This document shows positions 1-13,800 of a DNA stretch of 64,000 nt, piece after piece. Position 1 is the stretch's first letter, and each line of letters begins with the position of its first letter. Source of the DNA: Phallusia mammillata (taxonomy: Eukaryota; Chordata; Ascidiacea; Phlebobranchia; Ascidiidae); contig QLIY01000024.1 in the NCBI GenBank assembly GCA_003260075.1, forward strand, positions 184,313-248,312, in the 5' to 3' direction. A program made the position numbers and the translations under genes. The notes under the pieces were generated by a model that worked only from the letters and a program-made list of their open reading frames with translations, ran no database searches and was not told the DNA's origin.

Positions 1-1225
1 TCTCGGTTTTATACGATAGGACTTCGGTCATGAGGTGTACTGCGCAAAAGTAAGCTATCTTTTTAGTACCGTGCCTTCGTCGCTTTGACCCTTGTGATTT
101 TGGGACTAGCTTCGGCTTCATTGTACTTGGTTTATGTTGCAAATTTTACCCCTTTCCTTGTCACACGTTTAACCAAAGTTCAAACTGGCCCCAGATTGCA
201 ATCAAACTCAGTAAGTTTTTTGGTCTTGAAATTTGTTGCTTTTGATCAACAAATTTCCCGCTTCTTTATTAACATATCTGGGGTCAATTTGCAATCTGTG
301 GACAGTAAAATTCAAAAAACAGTTCTGTAAGTTTCGCAAAAAAGACAACACAAAATAACATTTTCCACCTTTAGTTTCCTTTCCAGTATGTCGAAACCTA
401 CCGACACATTTTCGTACACATTGGACTTTTCCTCGCAATCGCCGTTGTCCTAACTGCCAATCCCTTCACTCTGTTGCTGCTCGTTTCATGTGTTATGCAA
501 ATGTGTCACCGATTTATAGCCCCAAGCTGACTCTACAGCTTGAATTTTACCAACTCATTTGTGGCCCTTGCGTGTTCTCGCTTCCCAGTTTAATCGGTCG
601 TTAGATGGCGCCAGCGATTTACATTTTTCACCTTGTCGTCGCGATAGCAACGAATGCGCGCCAGCAACGGTTAACGTCGTTCAGATTTTCAGTTTCTTGT
701 GTGTGTGTGCGTTTTTGTAGGTTTTCACACATTTGTCTTTGCATTTCGTACCAACCCCCTTTTCCCTACGTTTTCTCCCCCAGCGCGCGTGTGTTTGTGT
801 TGAGTGTGCATCGCCCCCTCCTCATGTTTGATGACGTCATTATGGCGCGTCGCGCCGTAGTTTTACGTGAAACCGCTTCTTACATTTTAGATACGTCTTT
901 TTTCTCTCCTCTGTGGACCACAATAAAATGCGTCCTATTGCTGCAAGCTGTTCTGGAAGATTTTTAACAGAAAGATATAGACATAAGTTTAGTATAGCGC
1001 TCTGTAACCTAGATGCATGGTGAACATCTGCGTGTTCCACAACAGTCACAGAGATACATAACAAGTTGTAAAACTACTAGTGAAATATAGTGTGTGCATG
1101 ATAAGTATAACATACCACTTTAGAACAGTTTCAATCTCTTAAAAATATCAATTCACTTTGCGTTTTTATAGATAAACATTTTATCTCTCTATACCGGTCT
1201 AAAAATCCGAAATTTGCAAAATCAT

Positions 1226-1597
1226 TTTAAAAGCATATAGCGTGAATGATAGGAAAAAATGCACTGGTGTCTATGTCTGCAATTCAGGCAGGAGCAAACT
1301 GATTATAAGATCTATCTCGCTGCAAAACAGAAATTAACTTACGACCTACAGCATGTAACACTACAACTCAAACAACAGCAGGTAAAACCGCAAACTAAAA
1401 GTCACTGCCCCCCCCCCTTAAAAGCATATAGCGTGAATGATAGGAAAAAATGCACTGGTGTCTATATCTGCAATTCAGGCAGGAACAAACTGATTATAAG
1501 ATTTATCTCGCTGCAAAAAAGAAATTAACTTACGACCTACAGCATGTAACACTATAACTCAAACAACAGCAGGTAAAACCGCAAACTAAAAGTCACT
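1226..1597. repeat. Direct duplication around a 10-C tract
   Basis: Copy 1 (about 1226-1406) and copy 2 (about 1418-1597) are near-identical blocks of about 180 bp, separated by C at 1408-1417. The sequence after copy 2 is the natural continuation of copy 1. This is best explained as overlapping contig ends joined by a padded gap. Confidence 0.85.
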
Positions 1598-1994
1598 AAT
1601 GCTAAATCATGTTAACTCTTCCTTGACCTACTTCACATCATAAAACTTTAGTACAGTACTGAATTTCGATTCTTTTGACATCCTAAACTTACGTTTAGCT
1701 GGACAGAAATCATCAAGTGCGAGAGCGCCATGCATTATACTTCACCTACTTTTACCCCTCAATAAAATAACAGCCCATAGTGCAAGTTAATATTGTCACT
1801 CTTTGGCTACCATGATGCTTATTTGTACAGACCAATTAAAAATGTTAATACGAATGCAGACAGCAAAGTAAACGTCTTTCACATTTCACCCTGTAACTTT
1901 CATTAATAATTATGGGCCCCCAGACTTTCATGGGCCCCGGTGCGGCTCACCGGCTTCACCCCCCTCTCGTGGGGCCTGCTTATTTGGACTAGAC

Positions 1995-2545
1995 CAGTGG
2001 TTCTTAACCTTTTTGGTGTGATTTCCCACTAAAGTCAATCACCAACTTCGAATTTCCCCCTCTGTTATTTTTATACTGATGTTTTGTGCCCTACGTTAAC
2101 AAACAAAAAAAACTACCTTTTAAATGAAATAATTTTGTGACGCGATTTGGTCTGGAGCCTCGTGAAGGTATACTGCAATCTTATTTAGTTTAGTGCTTCT
2201 ACCCCCCCCCCTGAAGAGTCTCCTCTGCTTGCAATAGTCATTTATTGCATCACAATCAATAAAGGAAAAGCTTTTATCGCGCACAATAGAAAAGTCATTG
2301 ATACTTTTAGTCTTGTCTGTGATGTAACAAACGGCCTTTGGATTTGTATATGCGTCTTGTAAGCCTTGCTGAAATTAATCTTACATGTTGTTTCGACAAA
2401 ATTTTAGGAAATTAACTTTCAACGATTAATTCAAAGCCGGGTTTGACCCTCGGGCCCGAGTTTAGTTACCTGACTCACACAATTTCCCTCTGAAAACATT
2501 AAATTTCCCACTAGTGGGAAATTTCCCACCGGTTTAGAACCACTG
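1995..2545. mobile_element. hAT-type non-autonomous element, 551 bp
   Basis: The ends are inverted: CAGTGGTTCTTAACC on the left, and GGTTTAGAACCACTG on the right (one extra base in its complement). The element is flanked by a perfect 8-bp target duplication, GACTAGAC (1987-1994 and 2546-2553). An 8-bp duplication and a CAGTG... terminus are typical of hAT transposons. No transposase frame is present. A 10-C tract at 2212-2221 inside it is probably an assembly mark. Confidence 0.88.
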
Positions 2546-3800
2546 GACTAGACATTTTTATTGCTTTGCTAGAGTGGGTTACTTCCTATGGAATGAGATA
2601 GCAGCCAATGCTTTGTCCAAAAACATAACATAATATTTCTGCGAGGCTCGGTAACTATTCCGTCATGGACTGCAACCGGGCCGAGGCCCGTTATTTGCTA
2701 AACCCCAAATTACCTCATTTAGCAAATAAAATGCTTGTGGAAGAAAAAAGGGTTTAGAATAAAAATCAGTAGAAGCTTGTTAAAATGTCAAATGTCCACA
2801 GAGCTAAAACAAAGGTGGCAACTAACTTTCAGTCATATTTACGCATTTTCGCTTTCGTACCATGACAACTCGTAATGTTACACACTTTTAAAGATACTTT
2901 TAGCAATATTACAAACACCTAAAAACATCATAGCTAAATTACAAATATATCACTTACAGTACGGCGGTCTGTTTCATCCCATAACGCACCATTTACTGTA
3001 AAACTTCCTACTAAATTATAGCACACAGTAATTAAAAGATTAACTTGTCAAATACTGTTACTTTGTAACTAGACAATGTACCTGCTTGACAGCAACTTGA
3101 ACAGCAGGGTACTGCAGGACAGACAAACGCCTAAATCTGGACCGCGTGACAATGACATTGATTGTGACAAAACAAGTGCGTATTAAGCGGAAACTGGCAA
3201 AGAATTTCAAAGTGAGGGAAATGGTATAATTGTGAAAGTCATTAGCTTTTGTTTTTGAGGTTCCGTTTACATGAAACTTTGAGGGATTAATTTTGTTGTA
3301 ACGAGGAAGTGCAAGGGCAGGTATTTAAGGCGTGACACGCACTTATGTTGCAGTTAGAAGAGCGGTTTGCTGTTGCCGAACATGTTGTTTAAGATAGTTG
3401 TGGTATTGCATACTTAAAGACTAGAAAGTATTTTATGAGTGGCGGTATTTATTGTTATGTAAAGTATTAATAAAATAAAAATGTGGTTAAAACTAGCTTG
3501 TTTACAGTTTATAGCTGTTTTCAAAGTTGGCCAGCCAAGATATTCTTGGTACATCTTTGTGGCTTTTAGGTTTTTATTTAACAAGTGGGTAGTTACCATA
3601 ATCGCATATTTGAGTTCAGCAATATGTAAACGAGACTTTTAATTTTTTATTATGTCCGTGATGATGCCATAACAGAAAAACCGAAACGTTCACAAAAATC
3701 TAAAAATTTTACCTAGGCCACTTTTTTCAGGTAACCTAGGCCGCTTTTTCCATCCACCTACGCAAAAACGAAAAAATAACAACCCCCAAAGTGTTCAGCG

Positions 3801-3818
3801 CTTATAAATATGACGTCA
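3801..3818 (+). promoter_or_regulatory. TATA-like box next to a CRE palindrome
   Basis: CTTATAAATA is followed directly by the palindrome TGACGTCA (3811-3818), about 940 bp before the Pax start codon. A TATA box normally lies upstream of such a palindrome, so this may be chance. It is the best promoter-like string found in the upstream region. Confidence 0.2.
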
Positions 3819-4756
3819 TAGTCAGGCGTTCGGCACTTGAGGGGCTCGCGTCTTGGAGCGAGGTTGAGATGTTTTTCGACGTTCGATCATCGCTAGAAAG
3901 CGGCGCATTTGCTTTTCGGGCATCGCCAGCTAAGACGCGTGCGCCCGCCGTGATGAGATTGTGATATTGGTCCTACAGGACGGTACGCAAAGCTAGATTG
4001 GAGTGGCCAATTGTTTTCACTGAGTTTAGCTAGCAATCTACGCGCTAATCTATGAATTATTATAGGACAGAAGTGCCGGTTATAATAAGAGAGTATCATA
4101 TTCCTTGCCATTATAAATTAAATTGGAAAATATTGTACTGTTGTTGTACGCAATATGCAGAGCAGGAAATAGATAATTTTAACTTTTCTGTATTATGTGC
4201 ACGTGGTCTTAAATAAGAGAATAATTCGCTTAAATTTTGCAATTGTTATTTTAACGCTGAGGAATCGGTGTACTGAAAAACGTATGTCAAGGCATTTAAA
4301 TCAAAAAATCAGAAGCTGTAGCAAATATTGTAATCGTACAATATTTTAGGAGTAAAATCGCAGAGAACAAAAACGTGTTAAACTTAAGTCATTCACAAAC
4401 GTTTACTCAGGAAGCAGTAGCTGTTTAATGGTGTGAATTTTACCTTTTTGTTTGCTTTTCACTTTAACCAAACACTTTTCCTCTTGTTTAAGCGTTTATA
4501 AACATTTTTAAACCAAATTTCCTGAGCGCATGGGCCAAAGGGTATAGATTTTGAGGTTCATCAAACATGGGTTTAGCGTTTTAGCAGGTTTCACATAGAG
4601 TTGAAAGTTTAAACCATTTTGATGTTTTCAGCAATCAAGTCGAACGAAATTTGCTTTTCTTGTGTAGACCTACGCCTTGTGTGCCGTAGATAGCTTTGTT
4701 CACTAGAACTTGTGCAAAACTTGACCGAGCTACTTTTGACTGTGGACTGTTAAACT

Positions 4757-4865
4757 ATGAATTGGGGCGCAGCCATGACAGTGGGTCATACAAACATGGG
4801 TCACCACTTTGTTGGGGGAGTAGGGACTTCACCATCGATGACGACCATCACCCATACCAGATCTG
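4757..4865 (+). CDS. Pax2/5/8: Pax2/5/8 exon 1 (start codon, N-terminus)
   Basis: ATG at 4757 opens a 36-codon leader ([18 protein letters not shown]...) that ends in phase 1 before the donor GTGAGT. Joining its last G to exon 2 gives [12 protein letters not shown], the expected entry into a paired domain. A second in-frame ATG lies at codon 7, so the exact start is likely but not proven. Confidence 0.85.
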
Positions 4866-7800
4866 GTGAGTTTTTGTTGTTTAGTAACTTGTATCGGAAA
4901 AATGCAGGGACATGTTACGCTTTGAATAGTCTCAAATGGTATTGTGTTGCGAGATTTTCTAGTTGATGTTTTTGGTCCACTGATTTGCAATTTTGGAAAG
5001 AAATCGCTGAGAAAACGATCTTTTTTGTTCTGTTTAACATTGTGTAATATGTATGCAAATTATTGCTTGCTAGAGAAATATTGACCAGTTTAGAGTGATA
5101 AAGTGCTTGAAAGCGATAAAATATACAGTACAGTTAGCAAAACCAATATGTTTTTTGGGATTATTGGCTAGAGTTTAGCAGAAATATACTAGCGTTTCGA
5201 ACTACGGAAATTTTGAACGGCATCGTCGTTTTTGGTTCATGGCATTGGTTTCGCTTTTCTTCACTGTAGGATGCAGCCGGTTTTTAGTTACCAAATGCGG
5301 TCCATGAAACTGAAATTGATTTGCTTTTCCTTGCCTGTGCCACGCTGATAATTGCCTTTTATCTGTCGTGAAGCAACAAATAATTGACTTTCCTTGATCG
5401 GCCAATAGGGAGTCATTAGCCCAAACTTTGCCCTGCATAGAAAATTGCCTCGTTCCACAATGGCCGCCATTTTTCGAAATTTGATATGATCAGAATTAGG
5501 TTGTGAATATTTTTAGCTGAACTGCTGTTTTTTACGTCAAACCGTTTGATTAATCTTGACAATAAGGTTTAGTTGACTATGTGATGAAAAGCAGTTTTTC
5601 GAAAATCGCATATATTTTTAAAATAACGTTTGTAGCGCACTTTGATAACGAAAACGCTTTTTTGTTGTCACTTTGTTTTTGCGTGGTGTTTTGCAAGATT
5701 GATCAACGCATCCTGATAATGACCAAATTTTGTAAATGCGTCCTTGTGTAGTTCTGAGTCAAGAAGTGATTAAATGTCGTTACTTAATTACCACATATTT
5801 GGGAAATCTTACGGTCCTGAGTTTCATCTAATTGACGTATTTTTAATTCCTACACTTAAATGAGTTGAGTAATAAGAACAAAATTTGTTTTCATTGCATA
5901 TATGTCCCCCCCCCCCCTGAGTTTCATCTAATTGACGTATTTTTAATTCCTACACTTAAATGACTTGAATTTAAGCAGTTGAGTAATAAGAACAAAATTT
6001 GTTTTCATTGCATATATGCCACACGCGTTTGAAATGCAATGTCTCGCAAATACTCACTTTTAACGATTTCCGTTTACGCTGTCACATGGCTAATTGGGTG
6101 TCGATCAAATGCGTGGTCTTTTGTCCCAAGAGACGCCGCAGCAATTCCATGCACCCCACGTCGTCGTCCGGTTTCACTCGTATCGGTGCCGTGGCGTGCG
6201 AGCCCTCCAAGCGACTGTGTTGAATGCAAGTGAAGATTTGTCATTTTAATGTGGCAATTTGTGAACAGTACAATATCAACTATAGACCTTTAAAAACTGT
6301 TTTTATGATGTTAGTAGGATGACTTTGCGTTGATAAAACAAGGGGCTGGCCCGTGCTTTAGCCATTCTATTGGACAGCAATTTTGGATAGATTAACGTTA
6401 CATATTTGACAAATGCCATCATTTGAAAATGTTTTGTGTCATTTTTTTCCAAAATAACATAATTTCTTCATAAAATCTATTAGGGTAATGTTGTTCCCAC
6501 TATAACATTTAACATTGACGCAATTCAGTGCGCTATCAATCGTTCATTACGCGCATTTTCGTGGACGTCGAGGCGCTTGATAGCCGTGAAATTATGTCCC
6601 GAAGTCAGCTTTTTATACACCCGTGCCGCGCAACGAGCCCTCATAAACCGTCAAGCATTGTTTAGTCTTCGACTCGCCCATACTTAAGACATGACTTGAC
6701 TGCACAGCTGATATTCTGTACTTGGGTTGTTGTTTGATAAAGAAGAGTTTGGGTTGTTGCTTTACTGACATAAATAGTGCCTACCATTTCGTGCTACTGT
6801 TTAATGTATTGCTTTTACTTTACAAACTGGACAACCGTACGTAGCGTCTTTACCAAATGAACCAAACGAATACCTTTAAAATGTCAAAAAAAATGTATCA
6901 AAGCTTTGAAAAAATACCTTCCACAAAGTGTAATTTCTTTCTAAAGTATGTAAAGGTTGTATTTAGGTTAGGCATTGAAATGTGGTTTGTGTATGGCATA
7001 CACTGTATGGCATTGTCTTTGGTACAACGCCGCGCAGTCCCCCCCCCCCCTTCCACAAAGTGTAATTTCTTTCTAAAGTATGTAAAGGTTGTATTTCGGT
7101 TAGGCATTGAAATGTGGTTTGTGTATGGCATTGTCTTTGGTACAACGCCGCGCAGATTTTGCAAAGCAATACCACACAGGCGTTTTCACAGCATGAAATT
7201 CCCAGCAGCGCGACCTGTGGCCGTTGGGCCAACCTAAAACCGAATATCTCACTATTTTGAATCCCAACTACAATTGTCGCAATTTGATTGATAGTTCACT
7301 ATGTTGCATAAACTACCTGGTTTTTAAATCCACGTTCTAATTTAGGTTGCCGATTTGGAGACAAGGTTCTAAACATAGAGATAAACCTGTTTGTATTTGG
7401 AAATTTTGCGTACACCGTGTGTGGTCTACCGTGTGATAAAGCAATATATTATTGGATTTGGCAACCTTTGGCTATCCATGAAACACTTGCGAAAACACAT
7501 CCTTGTTTTGTCGAAAATTGCGGCTCCTGTCAGTTGCATTTAAAAGGTTTTTTTTAAGCGGTTATATGTTAAAGCGAAAACTATAAAATTGACAGTTGAA
7601 CATGTTAAGTAATTTAAACACGTACTGTACTAGTTGGCTGGTGTAGATGTTCGGTGAAACATTATTCATCAAACTAATCAATCAATTTTGAATCGTCTAT
7701 GCGGCTAAACAATTAGTTGACTGAACTGGACATTTTGATGGATCAGTTTGATACAGTAAGACTTTCATCTTGTCTCAGAAAATTTGAGAATGGACTAATC

Positions 7801-10800
7801 ACTGCTTCTAGTCACCAGCGAAAAAACAGTTCTAAGCGCGTTCCGAAACTATACAACTACCCGCCTGACGTCAATCCGCAATGACGACGCGTGATTACTG
7901 TTAATTCTAGAATCTTACAACGAAAGTTGACACTCGCGCAAAACGGGTCATCGTCGTAATGTCACGTGACAAATTCCTATTTGATTGTGACGTCATAAAA
8001 GGGAAATTGTCAGTGTTTTTTGCTCCGGTGTGGAGGCGCCAATTGTATGGAAACGTTAAAGCGAATTTAAACAGGCCTTGTTACAAATATGTAAACGGGA
8101 CTTTAAATCGCCCCACCGGTAAGACTGGATTGTATTTCCCGCTATATGTTCTGGAGGAGTTTCGGCTTTCCGTGTCGTCGGTTGTCGTTTTACTGCGTCG
8201 CTTCGTCTCAATTCTCAAATTAACTACCCTTTTCCGCGGGAAATTAGGCAATTTCAAATTGACAATTGCGAGGGACTGTAGAACACAAATGACTTCAATT
8301 GTCACATGACATGCCGTGCTGTAAACACGACTGTTGTTGGGGAAGAATTTCGCCACTTACAAAAAGATTAATTGAATACTAGTGTAAACAAAAACATACA
8401 CCAACAGTTTGCGTTAAAACCTATTTGGACTTTGTTCTATAGTTCAGCCGATTTACCTTATACCCTGAAAAATAGTTGCACATGTAAACTTGCGTCACAG
8501 AACTCACAATTTGAAATGCCTAGCATATTTTATACAGTGAGCTTATTTGAATGAAAGTGTCCAGTCGACATATTTGTTTCTTTCTGAACATAGAGCTATT
8601 TTTACGGTATTTGTCGAAATAGATCGTACGTCAGACCCATTGAAGACGTTATTCCGAATCCACCCGTCACCAAGCATTCCCATATGACAAGATGTATGTT
8701 AGAAAAATCTAATCTGCGGTGGGACTTCGAGTTATGAATTTATATTCATTTTAACGTTGCCGAATTAGATTGTTTTGTTCCACTATTTATTTACTTACAA
8801 CTACGGTTTTCATCACAGTTGGTGATCGTATAGTGGCAAAATCGTACGTGACTTCTCGAAGGTAGACCTAATAAACAAGTTGGTACTGAACCAGTGCAGT
8901 TGTATTCCGCTAAGAAAAAGAGACAAATAGCAACAATGACTCGTTTAACGGGCGAGGTCAAACCAAAGTGTCGTCGTCACAATAGGAAACGTCTGAAGAC
9001 GTTCTGCGGCGATTCGCTCATTGGAAAGTGTATCTATTCCAGCTTTGTAGCTTTCACCCCGGTGCCGTACCGTACAATAGCGAGTGCCCGCATAAAGTGT
9101 TTATCATTCCCGGTCTCCAAGCCACTTGTCCCTACGACACACAATGTCTAATTAGCTGATTATCGCAGAAGACACTGTTTTAATGGCAAACTCTTAACTT
9201 CGCTGGTTCGAAATCATTTACTAAAATTAAAAACGACTTTTACTTTTTTTTACCAAAATCATATTTTGCGGATAATTTTGCCATACACAACACGTGGGAA
9301 ATTATTGTATTTAGTCATATGTATTAAGTTATAAAACGCTTTTACTTGCTGATTCGGTATAGCGCCTTCAATGGGCCTGGCGTACTGTGATTTACTGGCA
9401 ATAACTAACGTTTTTAGGAATATATATTCCGGCTTTAGACATATTTGGTTCCGTAGTCGAATAGAAATGATACACTATAGACTTATCATAAGTAAAATAT
9501 GTAAGAAGCTAGGTTCATTTAAGTGTATTGCCTTTCCCCACGGTAGGTTCGTCAATGCACACACAGTTTTCCGGTCTTATACACCTATACGTTGATCAAA
9601 TAAACTCCCACAGCCAAACGCGGCAGCCATTCTATTATACCCCAGCCAGCCGTTCAAGTGTAGGTCAAGACCAATTTCGGTGCTTGGCGGTGACAAAAAT
9701 AAAAGCGTAAATTTTACTTGGTCGTCTGGGCGCCGGTTGATGTTTGTTTACTAGCTACGAAAATGTAATTTTCAGTCCGTCTTGGCCCAAAATTTGGCTG
9801 ATGAGATCAAAGGGGGTTATTTAAAGTTAAAGTGTTGTCGTTCTTACCTTTCGAAGACGATGTCTCTCAAATGTGTTCTCAAAACAAATGCGAAACAACG
9901 GCCCAAATAGACTTAAAAAGCGACATGCTTTGTTAATCAAACATTTCGGCAAATGTTAATGCCAACAACAGTGATATGAGGGCCATATCAGTTACACCCA
10001 GTTATAAACTCTCGAGTCACACAAAATATTGTTAAAAGGCCTTTTAAGTCTATTTGGGCCGTTATTTTATAGCCTTGTCAGATGTTATAACTATGTCCTT
10101 GTACTGTTCGACAATATTTACCCCCACCGTCAATTGTATGGCCATTTGCCTGACGTACCTCAAGAGGGTTTCTATTAACAAAAACTTTGTGGGTTTATTT
10201 GGTAAAGAAACCTGGAAAAAATATGAAACAGATTCACTCAAGCTGTCGTATGACCTCTAGTGGGCAAGTAAATGATAGTGATATGACCCCCCTTAACGGA
10301 TTACCAATGGTGCGAAACAAACCATTTCATTGTGTCTTGCCGTCGTTGCACACTTTTACCCACTCATAAAACCATGTGAAGGACCGTTTTTCTGCTTGTC
10401 AACACCTATATCACGAAGTACACGATTTTTAAACCGTACGAAATGTAAATCAAATAGAATGTTTATTTCAAGCTTGTGCTTAAGGGTATTTGTACAAGCA
10501 TTATGCGTTAGTATCCGTTGATGCGACGCTTATATATCATCTTCGACATTCCCTGTAAATACTTGACAAACATTTTACTCTGTTGAAATGGAAATTAAAC
10601 TGACCTCATGGTATCAAATTTCAGTGAGAATGTAAGGACCCGATATTTTGTGGCACATTGCATTTTGAGTTGGACTGACTGTAGAAAACCAGGACTTCGG
10701 TTTCAGTGTTGCCAAAACGTCTCATTTCAGGCAAAGATTGTGGCGCAGACGAACCCAAATGGGAAACCGTATATCTCATAGCCACAATGAACACAGCACA

Positions 10801-13800
10801 GCAAGTAATTATCTTGCTACCCAGTGTTGCTATTGTTTACTTTTAGAATGCGAAAAATTTCCTGTATTTGGTGTACTTCCAACATTGGAAAAATCTTTTT
10901 CAAATCGGCGATCCTATTTTAGCCACGAGAGCATTTACTTTAACCAAATATGCAATTGGGTTTACATAAGCTTACTCAGTGATCAAAATACAAATTCAGT
11001 ATTTTTACCTTTTATGCAACATCCATTTTTAATGTTTGATAATAATAATCCGATTGGCTTTGTTATACACATAAACGCACATCGATTTAAGTATAGCTTA
11101 ACATTTTTCACTCTTTAGCCGTGTGTCCAGGCATGCACTTCATTAAATACCCAATTCTAAGACAGCAAACTGATTTCAAGTTCAGTGAATTTATTGATCA
11201 AAATTAGCCTTACTTGTAATCTTCAAAGTTTAAAGTGAATCTAAATAATGCACACAAACGTATGCAACGGTAGCAGTTTTTGATGTTTTGCATTCTTAGT
11301 CAAGTGTCCCTTTCAGTACATCAACACGCAACTGTTAGGTATAGATTGAAAACAACAACAAAATTCACATAAGTTTAAGCAAGGACCAAATCGCCCATTC
11401 AATCATTCGTGTGAAACCATACGCAGCAATTACTTGACAAAACATCCGAGTACATTGGGGCTGCGACTGGTGGCGATCGCGTGCGAATCAAATGATAGCT
11501 GAGAATGGAGGTTATGCTGTTGTTGCGTGGAAATGATGGTCGGCTGGCTCGGTCGCTCAACTACAATTTTGTATCTCAGAAATGATTTCACAAAGTTTTC
11601 AAATCAGCAAGTGATGTTTTCTGTTTGCTTTGTTTTTCAGCATCATTTTTTAAGGGTTTTGTAGATAAAAACCTACAAATTTTGCAGTTAGTTTTTTTGT
11701 TTCATTTGGATTCTGTGGATTAAATATTTGCCACAAGGTTAACCACAAAACAAATAAATGACAAAAATCGAGAACAAACTAGAATACCGTGAAATAATCT
11801 GTCTCGAAAACAAGTTAGGAATCGTTTGGATGATGTTTCTTGAGTTTCTTAAATCTCTTCCCTACATGATAATTTTTTTACCCAAAGTGATTTTTAATTT
11901 TAACCAAAATGATTTGGAAACTTTATGCTTCACACAAACATTTTGACTTATTGTGTATCTCAGTTTTACACAACAAAAACCGGTCGTGTAAAGAATAGTT
12001 TTGTGTGCGCATGTTTTCCATTCTTGCGAGTGTTCGGTGTATGTCTTAAGGTCCGCCCGTCGGCCCACGTTAGTACGTGAGACGCAGGTGTGATTGCCAC
12101 TCCGCCCTTTTGCTAAGAAAACATGTTTGTTCAGACTTCATAATACGTTCCCTGCCATTCCGGTGAACGTTTTCTTACGCTGCTTAGGACACCAGTCCCC
12201 TATGAAACCCCATAGCCAGTCAAATTTTGGTACCTTGCAATATAAGTATGGTTTCTATGTTGCTTAAGATAGAGAATGTGTTATATTTCTGTAACTTGTG
12301 CAGTCTCTGCGCAAAAGTAAAATCCAGTAAATAGTGTAAATTATTTACCCCAATGACCCACTATGCTCACACAGTGGTAGCTTGTATGTATGTCCAGATA
12401 TACAGGAATGATTTAAGGCCTAAAGAGCTCAATTTCTAATGAGTAGACCGTTCAAGTGTCGGTTAAACTACAAACAACCTGAAAACTCCCACTGGAAATT
12501 GTATGCATTTGTAGGCAACTGGATGTTGTCGTAGCTAACAATTTTAATGTGTTTTACTTTGAACAATCTGTGTACTTGAGATTTCTACGAGAAGATTTGC
12601 TACAAAGCAATCAGGGAAAACAGCAAAAATTTTCGCGCGCTCTTGCTTGTGATTGTAGTCGGCCAGAAAGTGGAACGCCGTTGTTGCTCCAAGACCCACT
12701 TGTGACGCCCCTTACTACTGCGTAAGTTTTTAATGGACGATGAGCTCATACTAAGTTAGATATGACTTGCAGATTTCTATGACCAGTAGGAAAATGAGTT
12801 TTTGCGTTTTTGTTAGTTGTCTGCTTTCAACTGCTTTAAACGTCTGACATTAGTCGGTTATTCCAGTGGTCGGTAAGGAGTTCGTTACTGGGCCATATAA
12901 TGTCTCGGGTTAAATGCTCTGAAGCGTTTTTGTAACAGTTCTTGTGTATGGCCGTGTTGCCAAGTCAAAATATACGACTTATAAATATGAGCTGTCATAA
13001 ATTTTCATTGCTAAACATTTGCTGTTTTGAAAACCGGTCCGCGATTAAAATTCGGTTTTGACGGTTTGAATGCAAAAAAAGTTGCCGCCCCCTGGGTTAA
13101 TCTACATAAATCTTTATTTTGCGGTAATTTTAAAACACTTATTAAACACTTTTTAAAAAGATTTAACAGAAGAACCATAAGGTATTGTAAAGTTTTATTT
13201 GAATTTCAAGGAAATACCACGTTTGCCGTTGAATAACACGGTAACAATCGCCCTATCTCAACCTTTAATTTCGCATCCACACGAAATCTTGCTAAGTCCA
13301 ATTAACGCCGCCAAGCATACCGATCATGCTGTGACATCCCTAAAACAAGGTTTTTCGTCACCTTGTGGCCCAAACATTTCAAGAGGCGTTATATACCCTT
13401 ATCCCTAACTTTTATCGCATTAAAGTGTTCCGTATTCAAGTGTGCACCCGAGTACATCAAAACTGGCCACAACACTTGATCATTTATCAAGAAAAGAGCC
13501 CAGATCTATAAGATGACCCGAAGGACGTACCTGTTGAGTGTGGTGGCATTTCAATACGGGGCAAGATAGGTGGCTTGTTTCATGCTCAATGGTCGTGACG
13601 AAGTACTCGGCTCTCGGAAACACTTTGGTTTTTTGGAAGAGGCTTTTGGGTCCTCCATTCGTGTGCCATCTTTACGTTAAGTCCCCCCGACGTTTAATGG
13701 GGGCGTGTCTTCTGTGCAGTTATTTTTTAGAGCACCGTAAGCTTTCCGTTTCATAAGCACACCTTACTTATACCAAGTCTGTTCATAACAGGCCTGTTGG

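Larger units (their letters stand above)
1..4756. other. Region upstream of the Pax2/5/8 start codon
   Basis: No convincing coding exon is visible. Open frames here (for example 605-967) give low-complexity Cys/Phe/Ser-rich translations with no family resemblance. The region contains a duplicated block around a 10-C tract (1226-1597), a hAT-type element (1995-2545) and a TATA/CRE-like site near 3801-3818. Promoter and 5' untranslated exons of the Pax gene probably lie here, but the transcription start cannot be placed. Confidence 0.5.

Noticed and set aside
605..967. 120-codon open frame upstream of Pax
   Set aside because: The translation is Cys/Phe/Ser-rich without domain character and contains a CRE-like site; codon pattern looks random.
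7959..8309. 116-codon open frame in Pax intron 1
   Set aside because: No family resemblance, overlaps an equally open minus-strand frame, and lies inside an intron.
10738..11118. 126-codon open frame in Pax intron 1
   Set aside because: Asn/Phe-rich, AT-driven composition, no motif, no splice context.
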